64,000 nt of DNA from Paraflavitalea pollutisoli. GTDB taxonomy: Bacteria; Bacteroidota; Bacteroidia; Chitinophagales; Chitinophagaceae. The stretch is from contig NZ_JARKMX010000008.1 in NCBI RefSeq assembly GCF_029360705.1, positions 1,735,949-1,799,948 of the forward strand. Reading direction: 5' to 3'. The translations under genes and the position numbers were made by a program. Shown here in pieces: positions 45,880 through 54,543 of this stretch; position 1 is the first letter of the stretch, and each line of letters opens with the position of its first letter. A model generated the notes under the pieces. It was not told the origin of the DNA. It saw only the letters and a program-made list of their open reading frames with translations, and made no database searches.

Positions 45880-46110
45880 AAAAACCTTTCCCGCAAATTA
45901 ATGCGGCAGCCGGCACACCGGCCGCCAAATGGTTCGGCATAAAGCGGAGATACCAGCCATCAACAGTCGAACCCGCACAGGCAATAGTAAGTCGGGCAAC
46001 AGCCGCCATCCGCCTATTTATTCCGCTTCCATTTGGCCTTGCGCGATAGCCGCATTGAATGCTGCGGGCAGCTTTTGCTGTTATTTTTTACTATTAAATG
46101 TTTTGTTATG
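45880..46110 (+). pseudogene. Frameshifted remnant of an IS110-like transposase
   Basis: Across frames the translation reads GNSKSGNS then IRLFIPLPFGLAR then ALRDSRIE. This resembles the C-terminal Transposase_20 region of IS110-family enzymes (G-ISK-GN-RLR-ALY-PAL-A-R-NP). At least two frame changes are needed, so the gene is dead. Resemblance is by eye only. Confidence 0.32.
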
Positions 46111-46240
46111 AAGTATTATCTCGTAGCGTCGGTTACTTGCTGTATGGTAGGCATCGAGCAGTGCATCGTCTACCAGGTGGGGCTGGCACAGCAGGCGGCT
46201 TTTGAAAAGCAGTTCGCAGGCCGCATTCTTCAGGTTAGCT

Positions 46241-46474
46241 TCAGCAAGCGTGCACTACCAGCAGCTCCACTCCGGCAGTATAGCTAGGGCTTCGGCCCTT
46301 TTCCAGAAGAGCCTGGCGAATCAGCTTGTTGGCGGTAGTAGCTACGCTCACTTTTCCATGTTTTCGCGCAGGCGTTCCTGCCCGGCACTTCTTTTTCGTT
46401 TCTTCTTCACTTTCTTTTGCAACAGTATTAGAGCAGGTTTTCAACCCATGATATAACATTTTTATACCATACAT
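46241..46474 (-). pseudogene. Possible second transposase fragment
   Basis: A 77-codon frame reading KHGKVSVATTANKLIRQALL near its end, similar to the last helix of IS110-type transposases (K-ALVA-ANKLARI-WALL). It has no recognisable N-terminal part. It could also be chance. Confidence 0.22.
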
Positions 46475-46648
46475 AGGCTAAAAATAGACCCCCAACAACA
46501 CTTTAAATCATTCATTTACTTGCGCTTGTAGCGCTTTCGGGGCGTGGCGAGTGCACTGAATATTTGCGTCCAAGCATGGTAAATGGGCGCTAACTGTATG
46601 ATTATAGCGCTGTTATAGGCCTGTGGAAACCACCAGTATATACTGCGT

Positions 46649-46699
46649 ATTGCACTGGAAGGCCCTTTCAGTGCAATGCCTAGGCCTAGTCAGTGCAAT
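46649..46699. repeat. Inverted and direct copies of ATTGCACTG
   Basis: ATTGCACTG (46649-46657), its inverse CAGTGCAAT (46669-46677) with a partly paired spacer, and a second CAGTGCAAT (46691-46699) after a CCTAGG-containing palindrome. Confidence 0.5.
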
Positions 46700-46960
46700 G
46701 TGGAGAGCATTCCCAGGCCATATCGCGTACAGTCCGGGTACCCTCCGCATACACTCTAAGCGCTTTTACCCATCATTCCTGGTACGTGCAAAATCCTGGC
46801 GTCGGTGGATATTATGGACATGCGGCATTTATTCGACCAGGCAACCCGGGACTGATCAGACCTCTCAGGTATCCTGGTTATTATTCCTTATCAATTTTGT
46901 CGAAGGGGGAAACAGAAGTATTGAATATCAGCGATTAATACTATGTAATTTATCATTACC

Positions 46961-46991
46961 CGAATTGTGTCCGCAGTGCGGACACAATTCG
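46961..46991. repeat. Perfect 14-bp hairpin downstream of the P-loop kinase gene
   Basis: CGAATTGTGTCCGC (46961-46974), loop AGT, GCGGACACAATTCG (46978-46991). It begins 20 bp past the stop of the leftward gene at 47011. It has no T-run on either side, so it may be a processing or recombination signal rather than a standard terminator. Confidence 0.7.
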
Positions 46992-47010
46992 CATTAAAGA
47001 TTATAACTAT

Positions 47011-47532
47011 CTAAATAGCGAGTGTACTGATCTTACCGACCACCTGCTGCTCCCGCTCCGCCAAACTGCCTTTTACTTCCATAACATCAATAACCAGGTC
47101 AGGCAACCATTCCATCAGTATGTCATTGACATCCTCGCGCAGTTGGGGTAATTCTTCCTTTGGCAACTTGATCCTGTCGGGCGATTCGATAGGCACTACC
47201 ACCAGCAAATCGATGCCCGCCATAGCAGCTTCCATGCGGCTGTAATATTGACGAACGATATCATCACCCTGCAAAGCCTGGATATACGCCAGCAAGTCAA
47301 GCGGACATCGATCATAGATCACGTTTGGTTCCGGCTTGGCCAACAGTTTAAAAGAACGTTCCAGTTGAACAAGAAAATCATCGACCGTAGGTTCCTCCGC
47401 AAACACATATCCTCTTTCTTCCAGGTCATAAAAAGGTTCCTGCACATAGTCGTAACCGGTAAGGGATGCCTGCAGTCGTTCTGCCAAACTGGTCTTCCCT
47501 ACCCCATGGGCTCCTGTAATCGCAATTCTCAT
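47011..47532 (-). CDS. P-loop NTPase/kinase-like protein
   Basis: Cytoplasmic 173-residue NTPase with a Walker A at the very start (GAHGVGKTSL, residues 7-16), VIYDRCPLDLLAY as the Walker B-like nucleoside-kinase strand, and a lid-like IESPDRIKLP region. It resembles the AAA/NadR-type or deoxynucleoside-kinase-like ATPases often annotated simply as ATP-binding protein. Substrate unknown. The gene follows the Imm21-like gene by 16 bp and is probably co-transcribed. Confidence 0.8.
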   Translation of the reverse strand: MRIAITGAHGVGKTSLAERLQASLTGYDYVQEPFYDLEERGYVFAEEPTVDDFLVQLERSFKLLAKPEPNVIYDRCPLDLLAYIQALQGDDIVRQYYSRMEAAMAGIDLLVVVPIESPDRIKLPKEELPQLREDVNDILMEWLPDLVIDVMEVKGSLAEREQQVVGKISTLAI

Positions 47533-47548
47533 GATTCTTTCAGTTGAC

Positions 47549-48103
47549 TCAACCTACCTTTTCCAGTTTATGCAACAACACCTGCGTCTGCTCATCGGGC
47601 TCATACATCGCTGTCGACACAAAATACGATCCCACCGGCATGTTGATCGCCAAGTAATCCGGCTCGCGCAGGATGATCGCATAGGCCGCCGCATCAAACA
47701 GCACCAGGTACTCGTCCACCACCCGGAAGATGCCAAATTCCTGCCAATCTGTGATCGACGCAAGGGGCAATTGCTTCAGGTAGGCTTCCACTTTCGCAAA
47801 GCTTTCCCCAGATACAGCCCGGGCAATGACCGTCACGCTGTCGATGGGTGGCAACACCGTAGTGGGCAAGGCATCATCATTCAGTACCAGCGCCTGATTA
47901 TCGTCCACATCCACCAGGCCCAGCATATCCTCCACCAGGCATGCCTTGCCATAATCGGCTTGTTCGGCATCCATAAAATCGGCCGCATCCTCCAATTTGT
48001 TGTCGGCATAAGCCCGGCTATCCAATACGCCACTCCACCCCTTCACACTGTTTTCATCCATCAACACCAATGGGCCACCGCCTGATTCAATCCATTTCAA
48101 CAT
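47549..48103 (-). CDS. Imm21-family immunity-like protein
   Basis: A 184-residue cytoplasmic protein starting at 48103 (MLKWIESGGGPLVLM). The opening WIESGGGPLVL and the spacing of YGKACLVEDMLGLV match what I know of the immunity family Imm21, which is found beside polymorphic toxins. The C-terminal half (FGIFRVVDEYLVLFDAA) is a beta-rich domain. No toxin lies nearby. Paired with the P-loop NTPase gene downstream. Confidence 0.72.
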   Translation of the reverse strand: MLKWIESGGGPLVLMDENSVKGWSGVLDSRAYADNKLEDAADFMDAEQADYGKACLVEDMLGLVDVDDNQALVLNDDALPTTVLPPIDSVTVIARAVSGESFAKVEAYLKQLPLASITDWQEFGIFRVVDEYLVLFDAAAYAIILREPDYLAINMPVGSYFVSTAMYEPDEQTQVLLHKLEKVG

Positions 48104-48190
48104 AACAATAAGTAAGATTCGCCGCCAAGATACCAAACAATCGCCAGATGATTTATCTTACCATCCCGATCAAACACCCGAAGATCTGCC

Positions 48191-48889
48191 ATGAACGACA
48201 ACGAAACATCCCGGCTCTCCCGCCTCACGGCCATCCTCAACCAATTACAGGCCAAACGCATGGTGACTGCCACCGCGTTGGCCGAGAAGTTCGGCGTCAG
48301 CATCCGCACCATTTACCGGGACATTCGGTCGCTCGAGCAGTCAGGCGTGCCCGTACTCACGGAAGAAGGCAAGGGCTATTACCTCATGGAGGGCTACCGC
48401 ATTCCGCCCGTCAGTTTTACCGAAACAGAAGCCAATGCCCTCATCACCGCCGAGCAATTCGTGCTGAAAAACAAAGACGCCTCTTTTGTCAAGGCCTATG
48501 TCGACGCCATCGACAAGATAAAAGCCGTACTGCGCAGCACCGCCCGCGAAAACGTCGAACTGCTCTCTTCCCGCACCGCCATCAGCGCCAGCAGTGCCGC
48601 CGCCCACACCAGCAATCATTTAGCGACCTTACAACAGGCCCTGACGGCATTTAACGTGGTTCGACTCACCTACCGCAAGCCCGACAGTGACAGCGAAGAA
48701 ATTCGCCTTGTAGAGCCTTTTGCCATCCTCAGTACCCAGGAAAACTGGTTAATGGTAGCCTTTTGCCGCCTGCGCAACGATTTTCGCAACTTCCGGCTGG
48801 ACCGGATCGTGCAGGTACAGGTACAACCCGATAAATTTACACCCCACAAACTGTCGCTGGAAGAGTATTTCCGGAAAACCTGGAAATAA
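48191..48889 (+). CDS. YafY-type transcriptional regulator (HTH_11 plus WYL)
   Basis: A 232-residue regulator. Residues 8-65 form an HTH_11 winged helix (TATALAEKFGVSIRTIYRDI). The rest has a WYL-type ligand-binding domain (RLVEPFAILSTQENWLMVAFC, then DFRNFRLDRIVQVQV). Its WYL motif is WLM rather than WYL. It is divergent from the Imm21-like gene and lies 88 bp ahead of the VOC gene in the same direction; such regulators often control adjacent VOC/YdeI genes. Confidence 0.92.
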   Translation: MNDNETSRLSRLTAILNQLQAKRMVTATALAEKFGVSIRTIYRDIRSLEQSGVPVLTEEGKGYYLMEGYRIPPVSFTETEANALITAEQFVLKNKDASFVKAYVDAIDKIKAVLRSTARENVELLSSRTAISASSAAAHTSNHLATLQQALTAFNVVRLTYRKPDSDSEEIRLVEPFAILSTQENWLMVAFCRLRNDFRNFRLDRIVQVQVQPDKFTPHKLSLEEYFRKTWK

Positions 48890-48977
48890 TTGGAAACCTT
48901 TTTGACACCCCTGACACAGGGCTGTCACCACGCCGGCCGAATTTTGTTGTATCAAACAAACGATAAAACAAAACATC

Positions 48978-49403
48978 ATGGCAACACCCAACACATTGCG
49001 CGGACTGGCAACCATCACCTTCTTCGCAAACGATCTGTCCGCTGCCCGCCAGTGGTATGCCAACTTCCTCGGCATGGATGCTTATTTTGCTTTTCCTAAG
49101 GAAGGCGATCCCGCCTACATCGAGTTCCGGATCGGCGACTACCAGCATGAGCTCGGCCTCATCGATGCCAAATACGCCCCACAGCCTCAGGGGCAGCCAG
49201 GCGGCGCTGTCACTTACTGGCATGTCGATGACATCGAGGCCGTATATGCCCGTTTGCTCTCCCTGGGGGCCACTCAATACGAGCCCATCACCCAACGCGC
49301 CAACAGCAATTTCGTGACGGCCTCCGTGATCGATCCCTTCGGCAATGTGCTCGGCATTATGTACAACCCACATTACCTCGAGATCGTAGGTACTGCGCGA
49401 TGA
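48978..49403 (+). CDS. VOC-superfamily (glyoxalase-like) protein
   Basis: A 141-residue vicinal-oxygen-chelate fold protein with two beta-alpha-beta-beta-beta units. The first begins LATITFFANDLSAARQWYA and the second GGAVTYWHVDDIEAVYARL. Conserved metal-site candidates are His in QHELGLID and WHVDD and Glu in QYEPI. Members include glyoxalases, dioxygenases and resistance proteins. In this YafY-VOC-YdeI block a detoxification role is plausible but not shown. Confidence 0.9.
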   Translation: MATPNTLRGLATITFFANDLSAARQWYANFLGMDAYFAFPKEGDPAYIEFRIGDYQHELGLIDAKYAPQPQGQPGGAVTYWHVDDIEAVYARLLSLGATQYEPITQRANSNFVTASVIDPFGNVLGIMYNPHYLEIVGTAR

Positions 49404-49444
49404 CCTGTATCCCTTCCATCTATTAACCCTTTCAAAAGCATCAC

Positions 49445-50047
49445 ATGACCAAAGCATTGAAAATACTACGTCCAGCCAGCCCCGCCGATTGGCGCACCTG
49501 GCTATCGCAACATCACCAGCAAACTGCCACCGTATGGGTGGCGGTGTCGAAAAAGAATGCGGATCAGCCCACCTTGAGTCAGGCAGAAGCGGTTAACGAA
49601 GCCCTTTGTTATGGGTGGATAGATGGAACGGCGCAGTCGCTGAATGAGCATTACTTCCTGCAGTCGTTCAGCCGCCGCAAGCCGAAAAGCGTTTGGAGTA
49701 AGATCAATAAAGAAAAGATCAGGCAGTTTAAGAAGGCGGGTCGCCTGGCACAACCCGGGCTGGATAGTATCGCTGTGGCCAAGGCCAATGGCTATTGGAA
49801 TATACTCGATGAAGTCGAAGCATTGATCGTTCCCGAAGACCTGGCAAAGGCCCTGCGTGGAAAAAAGGCCGCCAACGAATATTTCACCAACCTCGCCCGC
49901 AGCCGCAAGAAGCGGCTATTGCAGTGGATCGTACTGGCCCAGCGTCCGGAAACAAGAAAGAAGCGGATCACGGAGATTGTAGCGGCTGCAGCTACCCGTG
50001 GAATGCCGAATGGGTTTGAGACAGTTTCTTTACCTCGTCGTGCGTAA
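49445..50047 (+). CDS. YdeI/OmpD-associated family protein
   Basis: A 200-residue cytoplasmic protein. Features are WVAVSKKN near residue 32, the conserved ALCYGWIDGT (about 53-62), the FSRRKPKSVWSKINKEKI stretch and a C-terminal region of the form AANEYFTNLARSRKKRLLQW plus TRKKRITEIV. Family members have been linked to stress or bacteriocin protection, without a known mechanism. It follows the VOC gene by 41 bp and is probably in the same transcript. Confidence 0.9.
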   Translation: MTKALKILRPASPADWRTWLSQHHQQTATVWVAVSKKNADQPTLSQAEAVNEALCYGWIDGTAQSLNEHYFLQSFSRRKPKSVWSKINKEKIRQFKKAGRLAQPGLDSIAVAKANGYWNILDEVEALIVPEDLAKALRGKKAANEYFTNLARSRKKRLLQWIVLAQRPETRKKRITEIVAAAATRGMPNGFETVSLPRRA

Positions 50048-50154
50048 TCGATTGGCCGCCTGCAATGCGGCTCATAGCTTCTTCTTATTTTGTATTGTAT
50101 TGTTCGATGGTTACTGAAGAGGCTTACCTCAGGTGTATACCATTGTCGACGTAC

Positions 50155-50607
50155 TTACCCCTTAAAACACCGGTATTTGTCTTCCTCTACCAGGTCCAGA
50201 AAATCTTCCAGTAAAGGCACTTCAGGCATCGGTTTGTAGATATTCCATTGACCACTGGCCCTCATCCACAATACCTTCCAGGTATTCGTCTTTTTGACAA
50301 ACGTTGCTTTAGCATAACGCATGTGGATCTTTTCACCGGGCGTGCTCCAGGAGGGTCTTATTTCAAACAATACCACACTTTGATCTTCGATCTCATAAGA
50401 GATGTCCAGCATGTCACGGATGTCCTCCGATGGCCGGATCGCCTCCACATAGTTCTCCATCAATTCGATCACATCTACGGTATTCATTAACGGTAAGGCC
50501 ATAACAAAAGGTTTTGATCTAACAGACAGCTCGGTGTACAATGATCTACCTAAATCATCGTCTGGCAGGTAGTTAAACAAGTCTTGCAAGATACGGAACC
50601 TTACCAT
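50155..50607 (-). CDS. DUF3024-family protein
   Basis: A 150-residue protein starting at 50607 (MVRFRILQDLFNYL). The C-terminal part matches the DUF3024 pattern: MRYAKATFVKKTNTWKVLWM, then ASGQWNIYKP, then EEDKYRCFKG. Function of the family is not known. Its start lies 35 bp inside the 3' end of the upstream gene at 50573, so the two overlap and are probably translationally coupled. Confidence 0.75.
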   Translation of the reverse strand: MVRFRILQDLFNYLPDDDLGRSLYTELSVRSKPFVMALPLMNTVDVIELMENYVEAIRPSEDIRDMLDISYEIEDQSVVLFEIRPSWSTPGEKIHMRYAKATFVKKTNTWKVLWMRASGQWNIYKPMPEVPLLEDFLDLVEEDKYRCFKG

Positions 50608-51184
50608 CCATAAACTCCTTCCTTTGTCTTGTATTCCCCAGTTCCATGACAAAACTTGTCCAACCTCCTTCTGCATTCCTGACCGCGCAACTCCATTCCC
50701 CCGTCACATCGTCGTCGAATTGCCAAAGAATATGATAGCCAAATTCGTTCGTAAAGCCCTCACCATCCGCTTGTATAATCCCGTTCGTAACATTCCACAA
50801 TTTCTGCTTAAGACAATTGATGATTTCAAAGTTGTCGTCATCAAAAGCTGCGTTCAGTATCCTAAATGCGTAAATAACTTTTACGGTATCAAAAAAGGTC
50901 TGCAACCAGGAAACAGCAGAAACTGGTCTATAATCGTTAATAAACTCCCGGAATTCGTCCAGCTCCTTTTGACCAATTTCGCCATCAACGACTGCACTTC
51001 GTTCCAGCTGTGCCAAAGGAATGCGTTGCTCGTTTAGAATATTTAGTACTGTCCAACTGGAGGGTGTCTCGGTTTGAAGAAGCTCAAACTGAGCCTTCAA
51101 TCCCTCCCCAGCCAGGGCATTCAGTAGTTCGTCAACTTGAACGTCAGGATCTCGAGTACCCAAAACTCTTACATAATATGCCAT
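50573..51184 (-). CDS. Hypothetical protein, possible immunity-like
   Basis: I do not recognise this 203-residue protein. It starts MAYYVRVLGTRDPDVQVDEL. The sequence is acidic, without signal peptide or membrane helices, and has a beta-rich C-terminus (YHILWQFDDDVTGEWSCAV, then NAEGGWTSFVMELGNT) of the kind seen in small immunity or sensor domains. The 3' end overlaps the DUF3024 gene by 35 bp. AT-rich relative to the xylan genes. Confidence 0.6.
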   Translation of the reverse strand: MAYYVRVLGTRDPDVQVDELLNALAGEGLKAQFELLQTETPSSWTVLNILNEQRIPLAQLERSAVVDGEIGQKELDEFREFINDYRPVSAVSWLQTFFDTVKVIYAFRILNAAFDDDNFEIINCLKQKLWNVTNGIIQADGEGFTNEFGYHILWQFDDDVTGEWSCAVRNAEGGWTSFVMELGNTRQRKEFMDGKVPYLARLV

Positions 51185-51248
51185 AATACTATTATATAGA
51201 TTTAACCACTGTTTTCACACGCACCTGTTCAAAACGTCTCGATTTTTT

Positions 51249-51611
51249 TCATGGCCTTTTCGTCGACTCTCCAATCGTCAGCAATAACTCTTTCGTTTTA
51301 CGCATAAAATGGAGCCAGCGCTTGTCCTCCAGTAGCTCGGGTACATCCGGCATGTATTGATTGTACATATCCGAAGTAGTACTATATACGTCCACAAATT
51401 CTTCCAATGCCAACATCTGCGCATCCGTCCAAAAATCCATAAACCAATCCCATGTCAGGCAACGTTCAATCGTTTCACATTGCGCCAACAACTCTTGCCC
51501 AACATGTACAAAGGGAACATCTTTTTTATACATCAGCAATGCATCGACGGATGAGATACATTCCAGCGTCCGGAGGGTATGATACTTGACATTTTTCTGA
51601 AGTTCTTCCAT
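51249..51611 (-). CDS. Hypothetical protein, 120 residues
   Basis: Start chosen at 51611 (MEELQKNVKYHTLRTLEC). All-helical, acidic and rich in Trp and Met (CLTWDWFMDFWTDAQMLALE); no signal peptide. I do not recognise a family. It lies 64 bp upstream of the gene ending at 51184 and belongs to the same leftward run of orphan genes. Confidence 0.6.
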   Translation of the reverse strand: MEELQKNVKYHTLRTLECISSVDALLMYKKDVPFVHVGQELLAQCETIERCLTWDWFMDFWTDAQMLALEEFVDVYSTTSDMYNQYMPDVPELLEDKRWLHFMRKTKELLLTIGESTKRP

Positions 51612-51663
51612 AAATAGTAGGTCAATTACAAAATACTTCAAATGCAACAATCAACCAATTGTA

Positions 51664-52383
51664 CTACTGCAAATCGCCGATGATTTCCTCTTCGAATACA
51701 GCAGGATCGATCGAATCCCTGAATACGTTCGAATAAACGGCCTGATCCCCATCACCCAAAACCAGCCTAAAATCGGTCACAAAAGAGCCACTATACCGTC
51801 TCAGCTTAGAAATGACGATATCTTGTGGACACAACAATACAATGGGTGCGCCAGTCGTACAGAAGCTGTATTCACTCAACTTTCTTTCAATTTTTATCCA
51901 ATTTCCCTGTCTGTCTTTGACCTCCCGATGCATAAACTGCAACGAAAACATTCCTCCCAGGTGAATAGCAGAATCTGAAATATTACGAACGTAAAATAAA
52001 AATGACTTATAGTGGTTTGTCGAATCTTCCAGCACCTGGTAATTTTCCTGCAAATATTCCTCGGGCGAGTCGGTTTCTGACGAAGTATCAACCACTATCT
52101 GCAAGGTATTATCAGAATACCTACGACTGCGAACTTGCCAGTAATCATTCGCCCAGGGAGTGTTGCCTTTAATATATTGCCGACCGATACGGATAGTATC
52201 TAAAATTGGCCCCAGGTAGTAAATGGGATAGCCGCTATGCTCCCGCCATGTCAAGAAGGAGTCTGGCACCACGGCTGTATCCGAAATAACGATTCCGTCC
52301 AATGAAAGATTAGTAACTCGGGCAGGCCGCTGTTTGCAACAAGCGAGAAAGAATATTATCGATAGGGATAGGATAACACGCAT
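51664..52383 (-). CDS. Hypothetical lipoprotein
   Basis: A 239-residue lipoprotein: the ATG at 52383 starts a signal with lipobox FLAC followed by CKQRP. The mature part is beta-rich (GYPIYYLGPILDTIRIG, then HYKSFLFYVRNISDSAIHLG) and resembles a single immunoglobulin-like domain with an acidic C-terminus. Family not recognised. It is 52 bp upstream of the 120-residue gene and within the accessory island. Confidence 0.6.
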   Translation of the reverse strand: MRVILSLSIIFFLACCKQRPARVTNLSLDGIVISDTAVVPDSFLTWREHSGYPIYYLGPILDTIRIGRQYIKGNTPWANDYWQVRSRRYSDNTLQIVVDTSSETDSPEEYLQENYQVLEDSTNHYKSFLFYVRNISDSAIHLGGMFSLQFMHREVKDRQGNWIKIERKLSEYSFCTTGAPIVLLCPQDIVISKLRRYSGSFVTDFRLVLGDGDQAVYSNVFRDSIDPAVFEEEIIGDLQ

Positions 52384-52429
52384 AGGGGCTTTTAGATAAG
52401 ACGCAACAGCCCCCATTTTTCACAAGCCC

Positions 52430-53149
52430 CTACCAAAACTTCCACCAGGGCTTCTTAGCTACAGCATGCACTATAACTCGTGGAGCGCTCGCCACCTCGG
52501 TAGCCGCCTTACGCGGAGGCTGGATCTTTATACGAAGTTCTTTCGTCCACCCTTTATAAGTATCGCCCAACGGCTTCAGTTGCTCATCCAACGGATAAGG
52601 CAGCCTCAACTTTCGCATAAAGTCGAGCAATTGCCAATCCTCCTGGCCATACACATCGCCCTCGTAGGCTTTCTCCACGCCATCCGATTCCAGGTCCCAC
52701 CGCACCAGGTAATTGCTAATCGCTACCGGCGATAAACCCGGCACGTATTGGGCAACCACCGTCGCATCACCGGCCCAACTGGCTATTTCTTCCGTATCCA
52801 AATTTTCCTCCCAATAGTCAGGAAGGGGATTGAAGCGATCCACCTCTACCCCATTCACGAACAAATTATACATCCACAGATCACCATCATGAATATGAAA
52901 CGAGAATACGGGCGTCGCCAGGTCTTTCGAAATAAAGGTCGACGCCTCGTCCCATTCCATAAAGTCAAAGGAGTGGAAGATGGAGGTATTCCCATTCTCT
53001 TCCAAAATCACAAAACAATGCTCGTCCCGAAGAGGCAGTTCCTCCTTTGCAAGGCCACCACCGGCAGACTGCATATAATTGGCCAAACTACCTGCCACCG
53101 CCTCCTGCCCCTTACCTACCACACTGGTCATCGAAAGAAACATACCCAT
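52430..53149 (-). CDS. Hypothetical protein of an accessory island
   Basis: A 239-residue cytoplasmic protein beginning MGMFLSMTSVVGKGQE. It has a Gly-rich turn (SAGGGLAKEEL), a beta-strand block with FVILEENGNTSIFHSF and FSFHIHDGDLWMYNLFVNG, then DRFNPLPDYWEEN, and a basic tail ending KKPWWKFW. This looks like a small two-domain protein similar to ones I have seen next to SUKH and other immunity genes, but I cannot attach a family name. Confidence 0.6.
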   Translation of the reverse strand: MGMFLSMTSVVGKGQEAVAGSLANYMQSAGGGLAKEELPLRDEHCFVILEENGNTSIFHSFDFMEWDEASTFISKDLATPVFSFHIHDGDLWMYNLFVNGVEVDRFNPLPDYWEENLDTEEIASWAGDATVVAQYVPGLSPVAISNYLVRWDLESDGVEKAYEGDVYGQEDWQLLDFMRKLRLPYPLDEQLKPLGDTYKGWTKELRIKIQPPRKAATEVASAPRVIVHAVAKKPWWKFW

Positions 53150-53370
53150 ATCACTACATTTTGATGCAACTTAAGAATTAATCACCGATTACTCCCCCAG
53201 CTATGCGATCCCGCCCACCCAAAAAAGTGGCCGGCCACCCAACAGGTACACCGGCCAACAGTTTGCACAACAAAATCACTGAAAACCGCCCGCTGCCACG
53301 CAAGCGGCATCAATGTTCTTGTTTCAAATATAATATACAGTTCTTCCGGTCCCCAGGCAAACCCATAGTC

Positions 53371-53412
53371 GTGCAGATTAGGCCGGTAACTGTGCAGATT
53401 TTGCCGAAAACT
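53371..53412. repeat. Tandem 21-bp repeats, possible IS21-type end
   Basis: Two consecutive 21-bp units both starting GTGCAGATT and ending AACT (53371-53391 and 53392-53412), with a third start GTGTAG right after. Multiple short direct repeats at element ends are typical of IS21-family insertion sequences. A 12-bp perfect palindrome GTGGCCGGCCAC lies nearby at 53227-53238. Confidence 0.5.
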
Positions 53413-53423
53413 GTGTAGCTATC

Positions 53424-54518
53424 CTACCGTTGCCGGTACTGCTCCACCGACTGCCAGTATTTATCCTTAAAGATGTCATAACTGATGTCGATCCGACCCT
53501 CATACTTTTTGACCGTCGCAAATAACACTTTCGATACCTGCCGGAATTCCTTACAAGCCCAATAGATCGTTCTCACATTATTGGCAGTCGTTCTGCCAAT
53601 ATGTAAATACCCCGCTGCAGCCGGCAACACCGGTGTCAGTTCATCTTCAATCGCATTCAGCAGGTCGCTGGTATTACGGTCCGGCATGCCCTGAGAGGCC
53701 TTTCCACCGTACTTCAATTCGAGCACTACCATCCAGGGATGCGAGGCCTTACCATCCCATTCCAGCAGATCCTGGTCAATGACCCCGATAATCGGGTTCC
53801 CGCTTTTTAGTGTCCCCTCCATCAAAGCATATTGCCCATCTCCGTTATCATGCCATACGTCACTGTACTTCTCCACAAATTCCTTTTCCCGCCAGATCAG
53901 GTAGTCTTTCAGTTTACCCATCGGGATCAGTTCCTGCTCCTGCTGTTCCCGCCCCCGCACCGTCACCTTATCGATGGCGGTGGCAGCGTATAGTTCGCCC
54001 AGGTAATTGTCAAGGAAGATAAAAACCCCGTTTACAATGGTATCACGATCAGTTTCATTGAATCCATCATACACAAATACGATATCGACCTCATCCGGAT
54101 AGTCCTCGTGATGCGTGGCATAAAAAGAAAGATTGCTTTCCTTAAATTCATACCCATCCATATTGATGTTGACATCTTCGATGGAAAGGGCCGGCTTTAA
54201 AGCAGTAATCCGCCAATGCGGTATGGCAGGGGCAGCAGCCACCAGCTCTTCTACAAAGACAATATTCTCCAAGGCACCGTCAGCCGTCAGCACCAGCTCC
54301 GCACAGTGATCATCATACATGCCTGTCAGGTACCAATATCCGTCTTTCAACGCGTTCAACTTCGGTCCCAGCTTATCGAAAAACTCCTTCTCCAGATCGC
54401 CACGCTGTTTTACTACCTTGTGAAAAGCAGCGGCATTCGATTGAAACCATTTCCAAAAATCATCGTAAGTAACAACCGGTGCTTCTATCTTGCTAAATAG
54501 TCGACTCAACAATCCCAT
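53424..54518 (-). CDS. Hypothetical protein with DUF695-like C-terminus
   Basis: A 364-residue cytoplasmic protein. The N-terminal part is helical (FSKIEAPVVTYDDFWKWFQ) and then mixed alpha/beta. The last about 100 residues (NVRTIYWACKEFRQVSKVLF, then IDISYDIFKDKYWQSVEQY) resemble the DUF695 domain seen in several Bacteroidota and proteobacterial orphan proteins, including some near immunity genes. No catalytic motif is visible. Its stop codon directly adjoins the 21-bp repeats. Confidence 0.6.
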   Translation of the reverse strand: MGLLSRLFSKIEAPVVTYDDFWKWFQSNAAAFHKVVKQRGDLEKEFFDKLGPKLNALKDGYWYLTGMYDDHCAELVLTADGALENIVFVEELVAAAPAIPHWRITALKPALSIEDVNINMDGYEFKESNLSFYATHHEDYPDEVDIVFVYDGFNETDRDTIVNGVFIFLDNYLGELYAATAIDKVTVRGREQQEQELIPMGKLKDYLIWREKEFVEKYSDVWHDNGDGQYALMEGTLKSGNPIIGVIDQDLLEWDGKASHPWMVVLELKYGGKASQGMPDRNTSDLLNAIEDELTPVLPAAAGYLHIGRTTANNVRTIYWACKEFRQVSKVLFATVKKYEGRIDISYDIFKDKYWQSVEQYRQR

Positions 54519-54543
54519 ATACAGTCAAATAATAAATTAAAAC

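Larger units (their letters stand above)
45625..47010. other. Gene-poor stretch with decayed and palindromic DNA
   Basis: About 1.4 kb without a convincing intact gene. It includes transposase-like fragments (45880-46110 and 46241-46474), several AGCGCT-containing palindromic segments between 46515 and 46620, three copies of AGTGCAAT-type sequence (46649-46699) and a perfect 14-bp hairpin (46961-46991). Confidence 0.7.

Noticed and set aside
46623-46997. 124-codon open frame on the plus strand
   Set aside because: Composition is unlike its neighbours, it crosses palindromic DNA, and no motif or start context supports it.
53371-53412. Possible CRISPR array
   Set aside because: Units are directly adjacent without spacers and only two or three exist; no cas gene is present.
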